Positions 8,156-17,889 of a stretch of DNA of 57,675 nt are shown here, in pieces; position 1 is the first letter of the stretch; every line of letters begins with the position of its first letter. A program made the translations under genes and the position numbers. Under the pieces are notes generated by a model. That model saw nothing but the letters and a program-made list of their open reading frames with translations. It searched no databases and was not told the DNA's origin. Source of the DNA: Gammaproteobacteria bacterium (GTDB lineage: Bacteria > Pseudomonadota > Gammaproteobacteria > Pseudomonadales > Azotimanducaceae); assembly GCA_002708765.1 (NCBI GenBank), contig PAPD01000006.1, forward strand, positions 22,615 through 80,289. Reading direction: 5' to 3'.

Positions 8156-9556
8156 GTGACTGAAATTATTCAATCTGTTTTAGGTTTATTGGTTACGTTT
8201 TCTATTCTGATTACGGTTCATGAGTTAGGTCATTATTGGGTTGCTCGGTTCTTTGGTGTCCATGTTTTGCGTTTTAGTGTAGGTTTTGGACGGCCCATAT
8301 ATCGAAAAGTATTTGGTCAAGAGGATTTGGCAGAAGGGTTAGGTGATAACGAACCTCAAGTCGAGCCCACCGAGTTCGTCGTGTCTTCGATTCCTTTAGG
8401 AGGTTATGTCAAGTTTCTTGATGAGCGGGAGCAAAATGTCCCCCCCTTTTTTTTGGAACAATGTTATAACCGAAAAAATGTCTGGCAACGAATAGCTATC
8501 GCTGCTGCCGGTCCTCTTGCTAACTTTGTTCTGGCGATTTTTTGTTACTGGCTTCTTTTTGTAACGGGCATTACGGGAGTATCTCCGGTTCTTGGAAAAA
8601 TTGATTCTGAATCTTTGGCCTGGAAGTCAGGATTGAGAGAGGGCCAGAAAATTGTTGAAGTTGATTATAGGCGGACGTTTTCTTGGAGTGATGTGAATGT
8701 AAGGCTCTTGGAAAGGTTAGGTGAAACCGGAGAAATAGAATTCACCGTCTTGGAAAAGAATTCTACACTTGAGTCGGTTTATAGTGTTCCTATCTCCGAT
8801 TGGCTTTCGTCCTCTGATGAACCAAATCCAGCTGTGGAGCTTGGTTTGAGTCTTGATATGCCCGAATATACTCCAAAAATCGGAGGTATGCTTGCTGATG
8901 GAAGAGCCAAATCTTATGGATTAGAAATTGGCGATGAAATAAAAATGATCGATGGCAATTCTATTTCTAGCTGGAAAGAATTCGTTAAGATTGTTCAGTT
9001 GAACCCCGAAAATGAGCTCATCTTGGAATTGGAACGAAGTGGCGTTCGCAAATCTCTTAGTATTAGACCGGAAGCTAGAGATAGAAATGGTAAGAGGATT
9101 GGTTTTATTGGAGCATCACCTGAGCCCATGGAATTTCCTGAGAGCCGATTAGTGTTAATAAAGTACTCGGTTTTCAAATCGCTCGAGAAGGCGATTGAAA
9201 AGACCTGGGATGTGATATGGTTTACTTTAGACGCTTTTAAAAAAATGTTAGAGGGTGTTATTTCGACCAAGAATTTGAGTGGTCCCATAACTATTGCCCA
9301 AGTCGCAAATTCTAGTGCGGAAAGTGGCATATTGAGTTTTATATCGTTTATTGCTCTGTTAAGCGTCTCATTGGGAGTTGTTAACCTTCTACCTATTCCA
9401 ATGTTGGATGGCGGGCACCTTCTTTATTATTTTATCGAAGTGGTGATGGGTAAGCCGCTGCCGGAAAGAGTGCAGGCATACGCTGCGCAAGTAGGGATAT
9501 TCATGCTTTTAGGTATAATGACTATAGCGATTTATAATGATATTTCGAGGCTCTAA
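8156..9556 (+). CDS. rseP: Site-2 intramembrane zinc metalloprotease RseP
   Basis: Cleaves anti-sigma factor RseA after DegS and so releases sigma-E; it also removes leftover signal peptides. Starting at GTG 8156 it has 466 residues. The zinc-binding HELGH is at 22-26 in the first membrane segment, and the third ligand motif NLLPIPMLDGGHLLYY lies near the C-terminus. Two PDZ domains occupy the periplasmic middle part. A TTG at 8150 would add two residues, but the AGGAAG site at 8144-8149 touches it, whereas GTG 8156 has a 6-base spacing. The neighbours cdsA and bamA are canonical. Confidence 0.95.
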   Translation: MTEIIQSVLGLLVTFSILITVHELGHYWVARFFGVHVLRFSVGFGRPIYRKVFGQEDLAEGLGDNEPQVEPTEFVVSSIPLGGYVKFLDEREQNVPPFFLEQCYNRKNVWQRIAIAAAGPLANFVLAIFCYWLLFVTGITGVSPVLGKIDSESLAWKSGLREGQKIVEVDYRRTFSWSDVNVRLLERLGETGEIEFTVLEKNSTLESVYSVPISDWLSSSDEPNPAVELGLSLDMPEYTPKIGGMLADGRAKSYGLEIGDEIKMIDGNSISSWKEFVKIVQLNPENELILELERSGVRKSLSIRPEARDRNGKRIGFIGASPEPMEFPESRLVLIKYSVFKSLEKAIEKTWDVIWFTLDAFKKMLEGVISTKNLSGPITIAQVANSSAESGILSFISFIALLSVSLGVVNLLPIPMLDGGHLLYYFIEVVMGKPLPERVQAYAAQVGIFMLLGIMTIAIYNDISRL

Positions 9557-9562
9557 ATAGAA

Positions 9563-11911
9563 GTGAAAAACAAGTTAAGCTCGATCACCAATGTTATTAA
9601 ATCCACCCTGTTTTTTGTGGCTTGTGTGTGCAGCCAACCTGTCACCGCATTTGTGATTTCTGATATACGATTAGAAGGGCTTCAAAGGATCTCGGCTGGG
9701 ACTGTCTTCGGTGCTGTGCCCTATAGCATAGGCGATAATATTGGATCAAGTGAGATACAAGACATCGCCCGATCAATATTTCGAACGGAATCGTTCGATG
9801 ATGTGCAGGTAGGGCGGGACGAAAATGTTTTGGTAATAATTTTACAAGAGCGTCCTACCATAGATGCGATAGAGTTTGATGGCAATAAAGCTATAAAAAC
9901 TGAGGCTCTTAAAGAGGGATTGGAAGGCTCTGGGTTATCGGAAGGACAGATTTTTAAAAAAGTCACTCTGGAACAGATTACCTCTGATCTCGAACGGCAA
10001 TATGTCGCGCAAGGCAGGTATGATGCTTCTGTTGAAGCTTCGGTGGAGGAACTGTCTCGGAACCGTGTTTCGATAAAAGTAAAAATCTTTGAAGGCAATG
10101 TTTCTGGTCTAAGACACATTAACATTATAGGAAATACAGCCTTTGATGATGAAGAACTTCTTGACTTGCTTGAGTTGCGAATACCGAAATTTTTTTCTTT
10201 CTTTTCGAAGGATGACCAGTATTCAAGAGAGAAATTTCAAAGCGATATTGAAGCCCTAGAATCCTACTATTTGGATAGGGGTTATCTGAATTTTCGTATT
10301 GAGTCGACCCAGGTAGCGGTAGCTCCAAATATGGAGGACGTATATATCACTATAAATCTTTCTGAAGGGAACACTTTTGATGTTTCGGCTGTCGAGATAG
10401 CGGGAGAGCTTAGAGATATTCCGGAATCCAGTATTAGAGCTCTGATCTTGGGATCCGAGGGGGCTGTGTTTTCGCGAAAACTTATGACTTCAAGTGAAGA
10501 GAGGATAGAAGCTGCGCTAGGTAATGCAGGTTACACATTTGCTAGCGCAAAGGGGGAGCCTGTCCAGGATGAAGAAGGGGACACCGTAACGATAAAATAC
10601 TTCGTTGATGCAGGGAAGCGCACTTATGTTAGACGAGTGAATTTTACGGGTAATACAGTTACACAAGACCACGTTCTTCGAAGAGAAATGCGCCAGATGG
10701 AAAATGGTTGGGCGTCGACGGCGATGGTGGAAGGGTCGAAGATTCGTTTGCAAAGGCTTGGATTTTTTAAGGAAGTCAACGTCGAAACTCCAGCGGTTCC
10801 GGGTGTTGAGGATCAGATTGACGTAAATTTCACTGTTGAGGAACAACCCTCCGGTTCCATATCAGCTACGGTTGGTTATGCCGAAAATAGAGGTCTTATA
10901 CTGGGCTTGGGATATCAGGAAACCAACGTGTTTGGAACTGGGAACAGTATAAATATCGGAGTAAATAGAAGAGATTTCCAGACTTCATTGAGTGTGTCTT
11001 TTTTTGATCCTTATTTTACTGTAGATGGAGTCAGCCGAGGTTATTCTGTTTCCTACAGGAAAAGTGATTTTGAAGACTTTAATGTGGCTAGCTTTTCGAC
11101 CGATAGTATTGGCGCGAATGTGAGCTTCGGATACCCTATATCCGAAATATCCAGAATAAATTTTAATGTGGGTTTCGAAAATACTCAGATAGAAGAGGGG
11201 ATAATCCCTGCTAGAGAGATCTCTGAATTCCTCGACAGAGAAGGAAATACGTTCAACCTAATTACTTTACAGGCTTCATATAGGATGTCTGCCTTAAATC
11301 GGGGGTTGCTTCCTACTGGTGGGCGATCCCAATCGATATCTTTTGACATGACCATTCCGGGCAGTGAATTAGAGTTTTATCGCGTCAACTATAATGGTCA
11401 GATTTTCTTCTCATTGTTTGATCCCTTTGTTCTCAGGCTTAGAACGGACCTGGGTTATGGCGGTACTTACGGAGACACCGATACCTTTCCGTTTTACAAA
11501 CATTTTTTTGCTGGCGGGATGGGGTCTGTAAGAGGTTTTGATGGGAATTCGTTGGGGCCGAGATCGACTCCGTCTCCTCAGGATAGATTCAATGACCCGG
11601 ACCCGATTGGAGGAAACGTTTTAATAGAGATGAGTGCCGAGATCCTGTTTCCTCTGCCCTTTGTAGAGGATCAGACCCAGATGAGATCTGTTTTGTTCTT
11701 TGACGCAGGCAATGTTTTTAATACAAATTGTCCTCAGGTAAGTGTTTATTGTTTGGATATAGATGAAGGAGAGTTGAGGTATAGTGCAGGTATAGCGTTT
11801 ACGTGGATTACTGGATTTGCTCCCTTGAGCTTTTCGTTGTCTTTCCCGATCAACGAGAAACTCGGAGATGAAAAAGAGAGCTTCCAATTCGAGCTCGGAA
11901 AAAGTTTCTGA
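9563..11911 (+). CDS. bamA: Outer-membrane protein assembly factor BamA
   Basis: Central Omp85 protein that folds beta-barrel proteins into the outer membrane. The 782 residues start with a signal peptide (hydrophobic stretch about 14-28, cleavage probably after PVTA). The mature region opens with FVISDIRLEGLQRISAGTVF, the start of POTRA 1, and five POTRA domains run to about residue 420. A 16-strand barrel follows. VRGF of the L6 loop is at 656-659, and the protein ends in Phe as expected for a barrel. The start is GTG at 9563, six bases after the rseP stop, with a weak ribosome site. A skp-type chaperone gene follows. Confidence 0.97.
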   Translation: MKNKLSSITNVIKSTLFFVACVCSQPVTAFVISDIRLEGLQRISAGTVFGAVPYSIGDNIGSSEIQDIARSIFRTESFDDVQVGRDENVLVIILQERPTIDAIEFDGNKAIKTEALKEGLEGSGLSEGQIFKKVTLEQITSDLERQYVAQGRYDASVEASVEELSRNRVSIKVKIFEGNVSGLRHINIIGNTAFDDEELLDLLELRIPKFFSFFSKDDQYSREKFQSDIEALESYYLDRGYLNFRIESTQVAVAPNMEDVYITINLSEGNTFDVSAVEIAGELRDIPESSIRALILGSEGAVFSRKLMTSSEERIEAALGNAGYTFASAKGEPVQDEEGDTVTIKYFVDAGKRTYVRRVNFTGNTVTQDHVLRREMRQMENGWASTAMVEGSKIRLQRLGFFKEVNVETPAVPGVEDQIDVNFTVEEQPSGSISATVGYAENRGLILGLGYQETNVFGTGNSINIGVNRRDFQTSLSVSFFDPYFTVDGVSRGYSVSYRKSDFEDFNVASFSTDSIGANVSFGYPISEISRINFNVGFENTQIEEGIIPAREISEFLDREGNTFNLITLQASYRMSALNRGLLPTGGRSQSISFDMTIPGSELEFYRVNYNGQIFFSLFDPFVLRLRTDLGYGGTYGDTDTFPFYKHFFAGGMGSVRGFDGNSLGPRSTPSPQDRFNDPDPIGGNVLIEMSAEILFPLPFVEDQTQMRSVLFFDAGNVFNTNCPQVSVYCLDIDEGELRYSAGIAFTWITGFAPLSFSLSFPINEKLGDEKESFQFELGKSF

Positions 11912-12078
11912 CGGAAGGAACAATATGGGCGATTTGGCCTCTAATACTCTGCATGACTGCAAATTTTGTTACTTAAATAAGCATTGAATCAGGGATGGGG
12001 ATGTGTAACCATTCGCTCCTTCTTTAGTTGCTTAGAAGAGCTTCAGGGCAGAATAGAACAAAGATCGAGGAGAAAATT

Positions 12079-12450
12079 TTGCGAACAAAAAACAATATTT
12101 TGGCTATAGCACTTGGTTCCCTCTTATCGCTTGCATCATTTAGTGCAATTGGAGAGGCTAAGATAGGTGTTGCGAATTTACAGCGGGCTATTCTTCAGTC
12201 CGAAAGTGGAAAAAAGTTAGTGGAACAAATTAAGAGTGCTTTCTCTGAACAAGAAGAAGTTTTAAAAGAAAGACAAAAGGAAATAACCGAAAAGCTGGAA
12301 ATCCTGAAAAAGGATACGGAATTAATGAGCGACCAGGAGTTCCAGAGCCTGCTTGGAGAAATTAACTTGAAGAGAGGAGAATTATCACAGCTTTTCCAAC
12401 AAGTTCGAAGGGCAGAAGTAGAGCAAACGGAGAGAGTTATTCAATCTTAA
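12079..12450 (+). CDS. skp: Periplasmic chaperone Skp (OmpH family), part before an in-frame stop
   Basis: Skp holds unfolded outer-membrane proteins in the periplasm for BamA. The TTG at 12079 is chosen because GAGGAG (12067-12072) lies six bases before it. It then opens with a signal peptide of about 22 residues (hydrophobic ILAIALGSLLSLASF) followed by KIGVANLQRAI, the standard mature start. A long coiled coil follows, rich in Glu, Lys and Gln. After 123 residues an in-frame TAA (12448-12450) interrupts the protein before its conserved C-terminus, which continues in the same frame. Whether this is a true nonsense mutation, a read-through or reinitiation site, or a sequence error cannot be told here. 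An earlier TTG at 12028 is open but would hide the signal peptide. Confidence 0.85.
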   Translation: MRTKNNILAIALGSLLSLASFSAIGEAKIGVANLQRAILQSESGKKLVEQIKSAFSEQEEVLKERQKEITEKLEILKKDTELMSDQEFQSLLGEINLKRGELSQLFQQVRRAEVEQTERVIQS

Positions 12451-12597
12451 ATGCCTAGGGCACAAGAAGGGATAGAGGCACTTGTTTTGAGCGATAAATA
12501 TGACCTTATCCTGCGCACGGAGAGTATTCTTTATCGTCATGAGCTCTACGATGTTACTTCCAAACTCACTGAAAAAATGAATTCGCTTGAGCAGTAA
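12451..12597 (+). pseudogene. skp: C-terminal remainder of Skp, in frame after a TAA
   Basis: Directly after the TAA at 12448-12450 an ATG opens 48 codons in the same frame. The residues DKYDLILRTESILYRHELYD followed by VTSKLTEKMN match the conserved end of OmpH/Skp proteins, which closes the trimer's beta body. Together the two pieces make about 172 codons, the normal size of Skp, so no DNA has been lost. The TAAATG layout could permit termination-reinitiation, giving two chains, but the family is not known to work that way. lpxD begins eight bases downstream. Confidence 0.8.
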
Positions 12598-12605
12598 TCT
12601 AAACT

Positions 12606-13616
12606 GTGAAACTTGTAGAAATTGCTGAAACTTTCGGTTTAGAAACAAGTGGTAATGCAGATATAGAAATATCGGGTTTAGCTAGTCTGGAAGATGCGGG
12701 CCAAGATGAGCTCGCTTTTCTTTTTAGTAGTGCATATAGAGATAGTATAAGTAAAAGTAGAGCTGCCGCTTTTGTCATTAGGAAAGAGGATTCGGTTTTG
12801 ACAGATAAACCGGTGCTCTTATCCGATAATCCAAGACGTTCATGGGCCAAGATAGCTGCTCTTTTTGATCCGATTCCTACGAAGATGCCTTTTATCTCGG
12901 CCTCCGCGAATATTAGTGATGGTGCTATTATAGGTAATAACGTAGCAGTAGAGGCCAATGTAAGCATAGGGGCTGGGGCGATAATAGAAGACGACGTTAT
13001 AATCGGTCCCGGTTGTCAAATCGGAGAAGGTGCAAAAATTGGATGTTCCTCACGGTTGCACCCAAACGTTGTTCTTTATCACGATGTAGTTTTGGGCAAG
13101 AACTGTATTTTGCATGCCAACAGTGTTATTGGTTCTGACGGTTTTGGTTATGAATTCGATGTAGAGAAAAAAGAATATCTTAAAATTCCTCAGATATTTT
13201 CCGTTCTTATTGGTGATTTTGTAGAAATTGGTGCTGGAACTACTGTTGATAGGGGAGCTCTTAGTCACACTGAAATCGGTAATGGATGTAAAATCGATAA
13301 TCAAGTTCAAATTGCGCACGGTGTTAAGATCGGAGAGCACACAGTGATATCGGGATGTACCGGAATATCTGGTAGCACAAAAATCGGAAGTTATTGTCTT
13401 ATTGGTGGTGGAGTGGGAATCGTAGATAATATTGAGATAACAGATCATGTGGAAATTACAGGAATGTCTCTGGTTAACCGCTCAATTCAGAAAAGTGGAA
13501 GATATTCGTCGGGTACTATCATGATGCCAGGACGTGAGTGGAAACGAAACGCCATAGCTCATACTAAATTACATGAAATTATTAGACGTTTGCGTCGATT
13601 AGAGCGACAGGGCTAG
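12606..13616 (+). CDS. lpxD: UDP-3-O-(3-hydroxyacyl)glucosamine N-acyltransferase
   Basis: Third step of lipid A synthesis, adding the N-linked 3-hydroxyacyl chain from ACP. The 336 residues have the uridine-binding N-terminal domain (about 1-100) and then a left-handed beta helix of hexapeptide repeats ([20 protein letters not shown] and following). The catalytic base is probably H238 in [11 protein letters not shown], matching H239 in E. coli. [13 protein letters not shown] and [10 protein letters not shown] are typical. The start is GTG at 12606. The order skp-lpxD-fabZ is canonical. Confidence 0.97.
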   Translation: MKLVEIAETFGLETSGNADIEISGLASLEDAGQDELAFLFSSAYRDSISKSRAAAFVIRKEDSVLTDKPVLLSDNPRRSWAKIAALFDPIPTKMPFISASANISDGAIIGNNVAVEANVSIGAGAIIEDDVIIGPGCQIGEGAKIGCSSRLHPNVVLYHDVVLGKNCILHANSVIGSDGFGYEFDVEKKEYLKIPQIFSVLIGDFVEIGAGTTVDRGALSHTEIGNGCKIDNQVQIAHGVKIGEHTVISGCTGISGSTKIGSYCLIGGGVGIVDNIEITDHVEITGMSLVNRSIQKSGRYSSGTIMMPGREWKRNAIAHTKLHEIIRRLRRLERQG

Positions 13617-13626
13617 ATAGATAGAT

Positions 13627-14076
13627 ATGAATGAAACAATGGAAGTAACAGAAATCCAGAATTATCTCCCTCATCGATTTCCCTTTTTATTTATTGATCG
13701 TGTAATTGAATTCGAGAGTGACAAGAGAATTGTCTGTATAAAAAATGTAACAATAAATGAACCGATTTTCTCAGGCCATTTCCCATCAAATCCCATTTTT
13801 CCTGGAGTGCTTATTTTAGAAGCTATGGCTCAGGCGGCTGGTATTTTAGCTTTTCGCAGTCGAAAACGTACTTTAGAGGATGGATATATATATTATCTAG
13901 CTGGAACTGATAAAACTAAGTTTAAACGATCTGTTATTCCTGGAGATCAATTGTATCTTGAGGTAGAGATACACAACCTAAGAAATCATTGGATGAAAGC
14001 TTTTGGTAAAGCATTTGTGGAGGAGAAGGTGGTTTGTTCTTCATTTCTTACCTGCGCGGAACAGAAGGTAAGCTAA
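13627..14076 (+). CDS. fabZ: 3-hydroxyacyl-ACP dehydratase FabZ
   Basis: Dehydrates 3-hydroxyacyl-ACP in fatty acid elongation and so competes with lipid A synthesis for hydroxymyristoyl-ACP. The 149 residues form one hot-dog domain. NYLPHRFPFLFIDRV (12-26) is the family opening. The catalytic pair is H51 in SGHFPSNPIFPG and E65 in LILEAMAQAAG. lpxB begins two bases after its stop (TAA-T-TTG). The usual lpxA is not between them. Confidence 0.97.
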   Translation: MNETMEVTEIQNYLPHRFPFLFIDRVIEFESDKRIVCIKNVTINEPIFSGHFPSNPIFPGVLILEAMAQAAGILAFRSRKRTLEDGYIYYLAGTDKTKFKRSVIPGDQLYLEVEIHNLRNHWMKAFGKAFVEEKVVCSSFLTCAEQKVS

Positions 14077-14077
14077 T

Positions 14078-15262
14078 TTGGCTGATAGCACTTCTTCTTT
14101 AACCATAGCGATGGTAGCCGGCGAAACATCGGGAGATCAATTAGGAGCATCGCTTATAAGTGAAATAAAGAAAAGAGAACCCAATGCAGAGTTTATTGGT
14201 CTTGGCGGCAGGTCAATGATTTCTCTGGGGTTTCCAGAGAAGCACGATATCGAAATTTTGTCGGTTAATGGATTTTTTGACCCGATGCTCAGGTTGCCTT
14301 CATTAATTCGGTTGTTGTTTAAGCTTCGCAGAGAAATAATTCTTCGGCAACCCGATTGCTTTGTAGGAATAGATTCTAATTTCTTCAATCTTATTCTTGC
14401 TGGAATGTTAAAAAAAAAGGGAATAAAGACGGTTCAGTATGTCTCGCCTTCTATTTGGGCATGGCGTGAGGGTCGTACAAAAAAAATAGCAAGAAGAATT
14501 GATTTGGTGTTAACTCTTTATCCTTTTGAAGCAGTTGCATATAACGAGAAATCTGTAAAAGCTATTTTCGTAGGACATCCCAAAGTCGCTGAATATTCGA
14601 ATAATGATTATGATTCGCTTAAAATTGCCGTTCGGCAGGATCTAGGGATTGGCATGGAGAAACTAGTGTTAGCGATTTTGCCCGGTAGTCGAAGAAGCGA
14701 AGTGGCAAGATCTGGTCGAGATTTCTTGGAGACTGCACTTAAACTGGGTGATAAAATAGATAGATTTCTTATTCCGGCTGCCAATGTGAAAAGGTATCAG
14801 CAGCTATTTTCTATGTTGGCGGATTACCCTGAGTTGCAGGGCAAAGTTCGTCTTTTTCAAGGCAAGTCTAAGGAAATCATGGCTGCAGCTGATGTAGTTC
14901 TGGTTAACTCTGGCACAGCAACCCTGGAAGCGATGTTATTGAGAAAGCCAATGATAATGTCGTATCGGTTAGGAAGACTGACTCATTTTATTGTATCAAG
15001 ATTGGTGAAGACTAAATATTTTGCGCTTCCCAATATACTTGCTGGAGAGAAAATAATTCCGGAATTTATTCAGAATGAAGCTGATCCCGAAAGGATGGCT
15101 AAAGCGGTTAAATCTCTGCTCTCGGGAAATCGTGTAGACGAGTTAATGGACCGTTATAATGAACTTCAATTGATGCTTTCATCATCACAAGGCGAGGGAA
15201 GAGAAGCTTCTGAGGCAGTCTTGGCTTTTTGTAGAAATGGTATAGATGGTTTGGCCCAGTAA
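14078..15262 (+). CDS. lpxB: Lipid-A-disaccharide synthase
   Basis: GT19 glycosyltransferase at the inner membrane, joining UDP-diacylglucosamine and lipid X. The 394 residues start at TTG 14078, which gives SLTIAMVAGETSGDQLGASL, the standard family opening; a later ATG at 14111 would cut into this motif. VQYVSPSIWAWREGR and LPGSRRSEVAR (phosphate-binding) and NSGTATLEAMLLRKPM (UDP-binding) follow in order. It overlaps rnhB by 17 bases. The absence of lpxA immediately upstream departs from the usual lpxD-fabZ-lpxA-lpxB unit. Confidence 0.96.
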   Translation: MADSTSSLTIAMVAGETSGDQLGASLISEIKKREPNAEFIGLGGRSMISLGFPEKHDIEILSVNGFFDPMLRLPSLIRLLFKLRREIILRQPDCFVGIDSNFFNLILAGMLKKKGIKTVQYVSPSIWAWREGRTKKIARRIDLVLTLYPFEAVAYNEKSVKAIFVGHPKVAEYSNNDYDSLKIAVRQDLGIGMEKLVLAILPGSRRSEVARSGRDFLETALKLGDKIDRFLIPAANVKRYQQLFSMLADYPELQGKVRLFQGKSKEIMAAADVVLVNSGTATLEAMLLRKPMIMSYRLGRLTHFIVSRLVKTKYFALPNILAGEKIIPEFIQNEADPERMAKAVKSLLSGNRVDELMDRYNELQLMLSSSQGEGREASEAVLAFCRNGIDGLAQ

Positions 15263-15839
15263 GATCATAGTCGGACTGGACGAAGCGGGGAGAGGTCCAC
15301 TGGCTGGGAAAGTTTATGCCGCGGCCGTGGTTTTGGGTCCTGACCATAATATCGATGGACTTCGAGATTCTAAGAAGCTCTCTGAGGCAGTGAGGGAATC
15401 TCTGAATTATGAAATAAAAGAAAAGGCGTTCGCTTTCGGCATCGCTTATTCGGATCCTGATGAGATTGATCAGTACAATATTCATGTTGCATCTCTTTTA
15501 GCTATGAAAAGGGCTTATTTGGCGCTTAGCCTAGATGCCGACATTGCTTTCGTAGACGGCTTATATGCTCCAGACTTGGGTTGTTCTGCAGAGTGCGTTG
15601 TCGGTGGAGATAACAAGGTCCAAGAAATCATGGCGGCTTCGATTTTGGCAAAATATGCAAGAGATTGCTATATGGATGAAATGGATAAGATTTTCCCCCA
15701 GTACGGATTCAAGAAAAATAAGGGTTATCCGACCAAATTTCACAAAGAAGCAATACTAGACTTTGGTATTACTCCGATTCATCGGAAATCTTTTGGTCCT
15801 TGTAAATCGCATATCCTTGACAAGAAAAAAAGTTTTTAA
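15246..15839 (+). CDS. rnhB: Ribonuclease HII
   Basis: Removes ribonucleotides from DNA, including single misincorporated ones. The 197 residues contain the active-site acids D12 and E13 (GLDEAGRGPLAG), D104 (FVDGLYAPD) and an acid near 140 (ASILAKYARD). The ATG lies inside the end of lpxB, a common overlap in this cluster. In Pseudomonas-type genomes dnaE follows at once. Here the plus-strand run ends and asnS faces it from the other strand. Confidence 0.96.
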   Translation: MVWPSKIIVGLDEAGRGPLAGKVYAAAVVLGPDHNIDGLRDSKKLSEAVRESLNYEIKEKAFAFGIAYSDPDEIDQYNIHVASLLAMKRAYLALSLDADIAFVDGLYAPDLGCSAECVVGGDNKVQEIMAASILAKYARDCYMDEMDKIFPQYGFKKNKGYPTKFHKEAILDFGITPIHRKSFGPCKSHILDKKKSF

Positions 15840-15880
15840 CCGTGAAGTTCTAATTCTGAGCAAAAGTAAAGTGTTCTGAA

Positions 15881-17284
15881 TCATATTTTTGCATTCCCTG
15901 GAGTTCTCGGGAAAGGTATGCAGTCTCTTATGTTTTCCATCCCTGAGACGTAATTCAATAGCCTCTCAAATCCCAGGCCAAAGCCAGCATGCGGCACTGT
16001 GCCATATTTTCTTAGATCTCTATACCAAGATAGTTTCTCTCGTATCGAGTCGTTCTCTATTCGTGAATCTAGAACATCTAACCTTTCTTCTCGTTGACTT
16101 CCGCCAATTATTTCCCCGATTCCTGGCACCAGGACATCCATGGCGGAGACTGTTTTTTCGTCATCATTCATTCGCATATAGAACGCTTTAATTTCTTTTG
16201 GATAATCTATAACAATTAGCGGCGCCTTCGCGTGCTCTTCGGTCAGGAATCGTTCGTGTTCGGATTGTAAATCGAGACCCCACTTTACAGGGAACTCAAA
16301 ACTTCTTCCGCTTTCCTGAAGGATTTTTATGGCTTCGGTATAGGATATTTTCTCGAATTTTTTTTCGACTATATTACGAAGTCTTTTAGTAATTTCCTTA
16401 TCGATAAATTTCGAAAAGAAATGGATATCTTCCTCTCTTTCTTCAAGAATTTGGCTGATCACGGTCCGCAGCAACTCCTCTGCAAGGTTAGCATTGTCGT
16501 TAATATCTGCAAACGCGATCTCAGGCTCAATCATCCAGAATTCAGCGAGATGTCTGGAGGTGTTGGAGTTTTCTGCCCTAAAGGTGGGTCCGAATGTATA
16601 GACTTTGGACATTGCTAGGCAATAGGCTTCCACATTTAGCTGGCCAGAAACGGTTAAGAAAGTTTCTTCTGAGAAAAAATCTTTTTTAAAATCCAGGGGT
16701 TCGGATATGTCCCTGAGGTTTGCCAAATCTAGAGCGCTTACTCTGAACAATTCTCCGGCCCCCTCGCAATCACTTGAAGTTATTATAGGGGTGTTGATCC
16801 AATGAAAACCTCTTTCGAAGAAATAGTTATGGATTTTGTTCGCTAGGCTGGTTCTTACTCTAGTGATAGCTCCAAATGTGTTTGTTCTAATTCTAAGATG
16901 AGGCACGCTTCTTAAATATTCAAATGAATGCCTTTTTTTTGAAATCGGATAGCTCTCGGGATCGTCAACCCAACCCACCACCTCAATTTTTTCTGCTCTT
17001 ACTTCTACGTCTTGGCCTTTCCCCTGTGATTCTATGAGTGAGCCTATTGCTCTTATTGAGCAACCGGTCGATACCTTTTCAATTTCGGAGTAATTCGCTA
17101 GTTCGTTTGGCGCTATTATCTGAATCGAATCCAGACTACTTCCATCATTGACTTCAATGAAACTTAATCCTGATTTCGAATCTCGTTTGCTCCGCACCCA
17201 TCCATTTATTTCGATCCGAGAGCCAAGGAGGGTTCGCTGGAATTCTTTTTCCGTTAAAATTTTTTTGATTGTGTTGTTTTTCAT
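15881..17284 (-). CDS. asnS: Asparaginyl-tRNA synthetase
   Basis: Class IIb aminoacyl-tRNA synthetase charging tRNA-Asn directly. The 467 residues have an N-terminal OB-fold anticodon domain ([20 protein letters not shown], about 24-43). Motif 2 is [21 protein letters not shown] (about 235-255) and motif 3 is [20 protein letters not shown] (about 436-455). The ending [14 protein letters not shown] is typical of AsnRS rather than AspRS. The size equals E. coli AsnRS (466). It marks the start of a roughly 25 kb stretch that is not part of the conserved rpsB-to-recA block. Confidence 0.97.
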   Translation of the reverse strand: MKNNTIKKILTEKEFQRTLLGSRIEINGWVRSKRDSKSGLSFIEVNDGSSLDSIQIIAPNELANYSEIEKVSTGCSIRAIGSLIESQGKGQDVEVRAEKIEVVGWVDDPESYPISKKRHSFEYLRSVPHLRIRTNTFGAITRVRTSLANKIHNYFFERGFHWINTPIITSSDCEGAGELFRVSALDLANLRDISEPLDFKKDFFSEETFLTVSGQLNVEAYCLAMSKVYTFGPTFRAENSNTSRHLAEFWMIEPEIAFADINDNANLAEELLRTVISQILEEREEDIHFFSKFIDKEITKRLRNIVEKKFEKISYTEAIKILQESGRSFEFPVKWGLDLQSEHERFLTEEHAKAPLIVIDYPKEIKAFYMRMNDDEKTVSAMDVLVPGIGEIIGGSQREERLDVLDSRIENDSIREKLSWYRDLRKYGTVPHAGFGLGFERLLNYVSGMENIRDCIPFPRTPGNAKI

Positions 17285-17328
17285 TAAAACGTCTCAGTTG
17301 TCTTTCCGATAAAAAAATTTGATTGTCT

Positions 17329-17889
17329 CTAGCTAGACATTAGATTTTTTACTGCCGAAAGAATGTAATTTTTTGGGTCTTCTATCATATGTAATTTGTT
17401 CCATATCCGAGGGAATAAAATTGCATTTCCTCCTCTGTCTTGAAACGACGATACGTTAAATGGCATATCATCTATTAGTATTGCTCGAGAGTGAGCCAGT
17501 CTATCCTTGTGTCTTGTAAAAATGAAATTAGAGAAATCTGGCCCGAAACGGTTAATCAGCCATTGGTGTTTCCCGGACATGCAAGCAGGTGATCCAGTTG
17601 GAGCCGAGAGGAATAGGACACTACCTAGCTTGGTCAGCTCAGAATAAAGCTCTTCAAACCAGTCGTAAGGTTTTAGGTTCATCCAAAATTCTTTATTGTC
17701 TAGAGCTTCAAAGGTGAAAAAATTTTCAGGATCTTTAGGTATAACCTCTGTTGGAAATAATTGGCCCGGTTGTTCTGCCTTCCAGCGGATTAGAGTTTCT
17801 TCCGGATCATAACCCTGAACCAGCAGTGCATCTCTTATAAAATCTACGCATACTCCGTCCATATCTATATATATTTCGTGTTTACCCAT
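17329..17889 (-). CDS. HAD-family 5'-nucleotidase-like protein (NT5C type)
   Basis: Small phosphatase of the haloacid dehalogenase superfamily, most like the 5'(3')-deoxyribonucleotidase (NT5C) group. The 186 residues show motif I as YIDMDGVCVDF with D9 and D11, motif II as FLSAP near 95, and motif IV as ILIDDMPFNV near 137-146. No large cap domain is present; a short helical insert follows motif I. The likely role is dephosphorylation of (deoxy)nucleoside monophosphates, but substrates vary in this group. It overlaps the end of the upstream SDR gene by eight bases, so the two are probably co-transcribed. Confidence 0.75.
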   Translation of the reverse strand: MGKHEIYIDMDGVCVDFIRDALLVQGYDPEETLIRWKAEQPGQLFPTEVIPKDPENFFTFEALDNKEFWMNLKPYDWFEELYSELTKLGSVLFLSAPTGSPACMSGKHQWLINRFGPDFSNFIFTRHKDRLAHSRAILIDDMPFNVSSFQDRGGNAILFPRIWNKLHMIEDPKNYILSAVKNLMSS

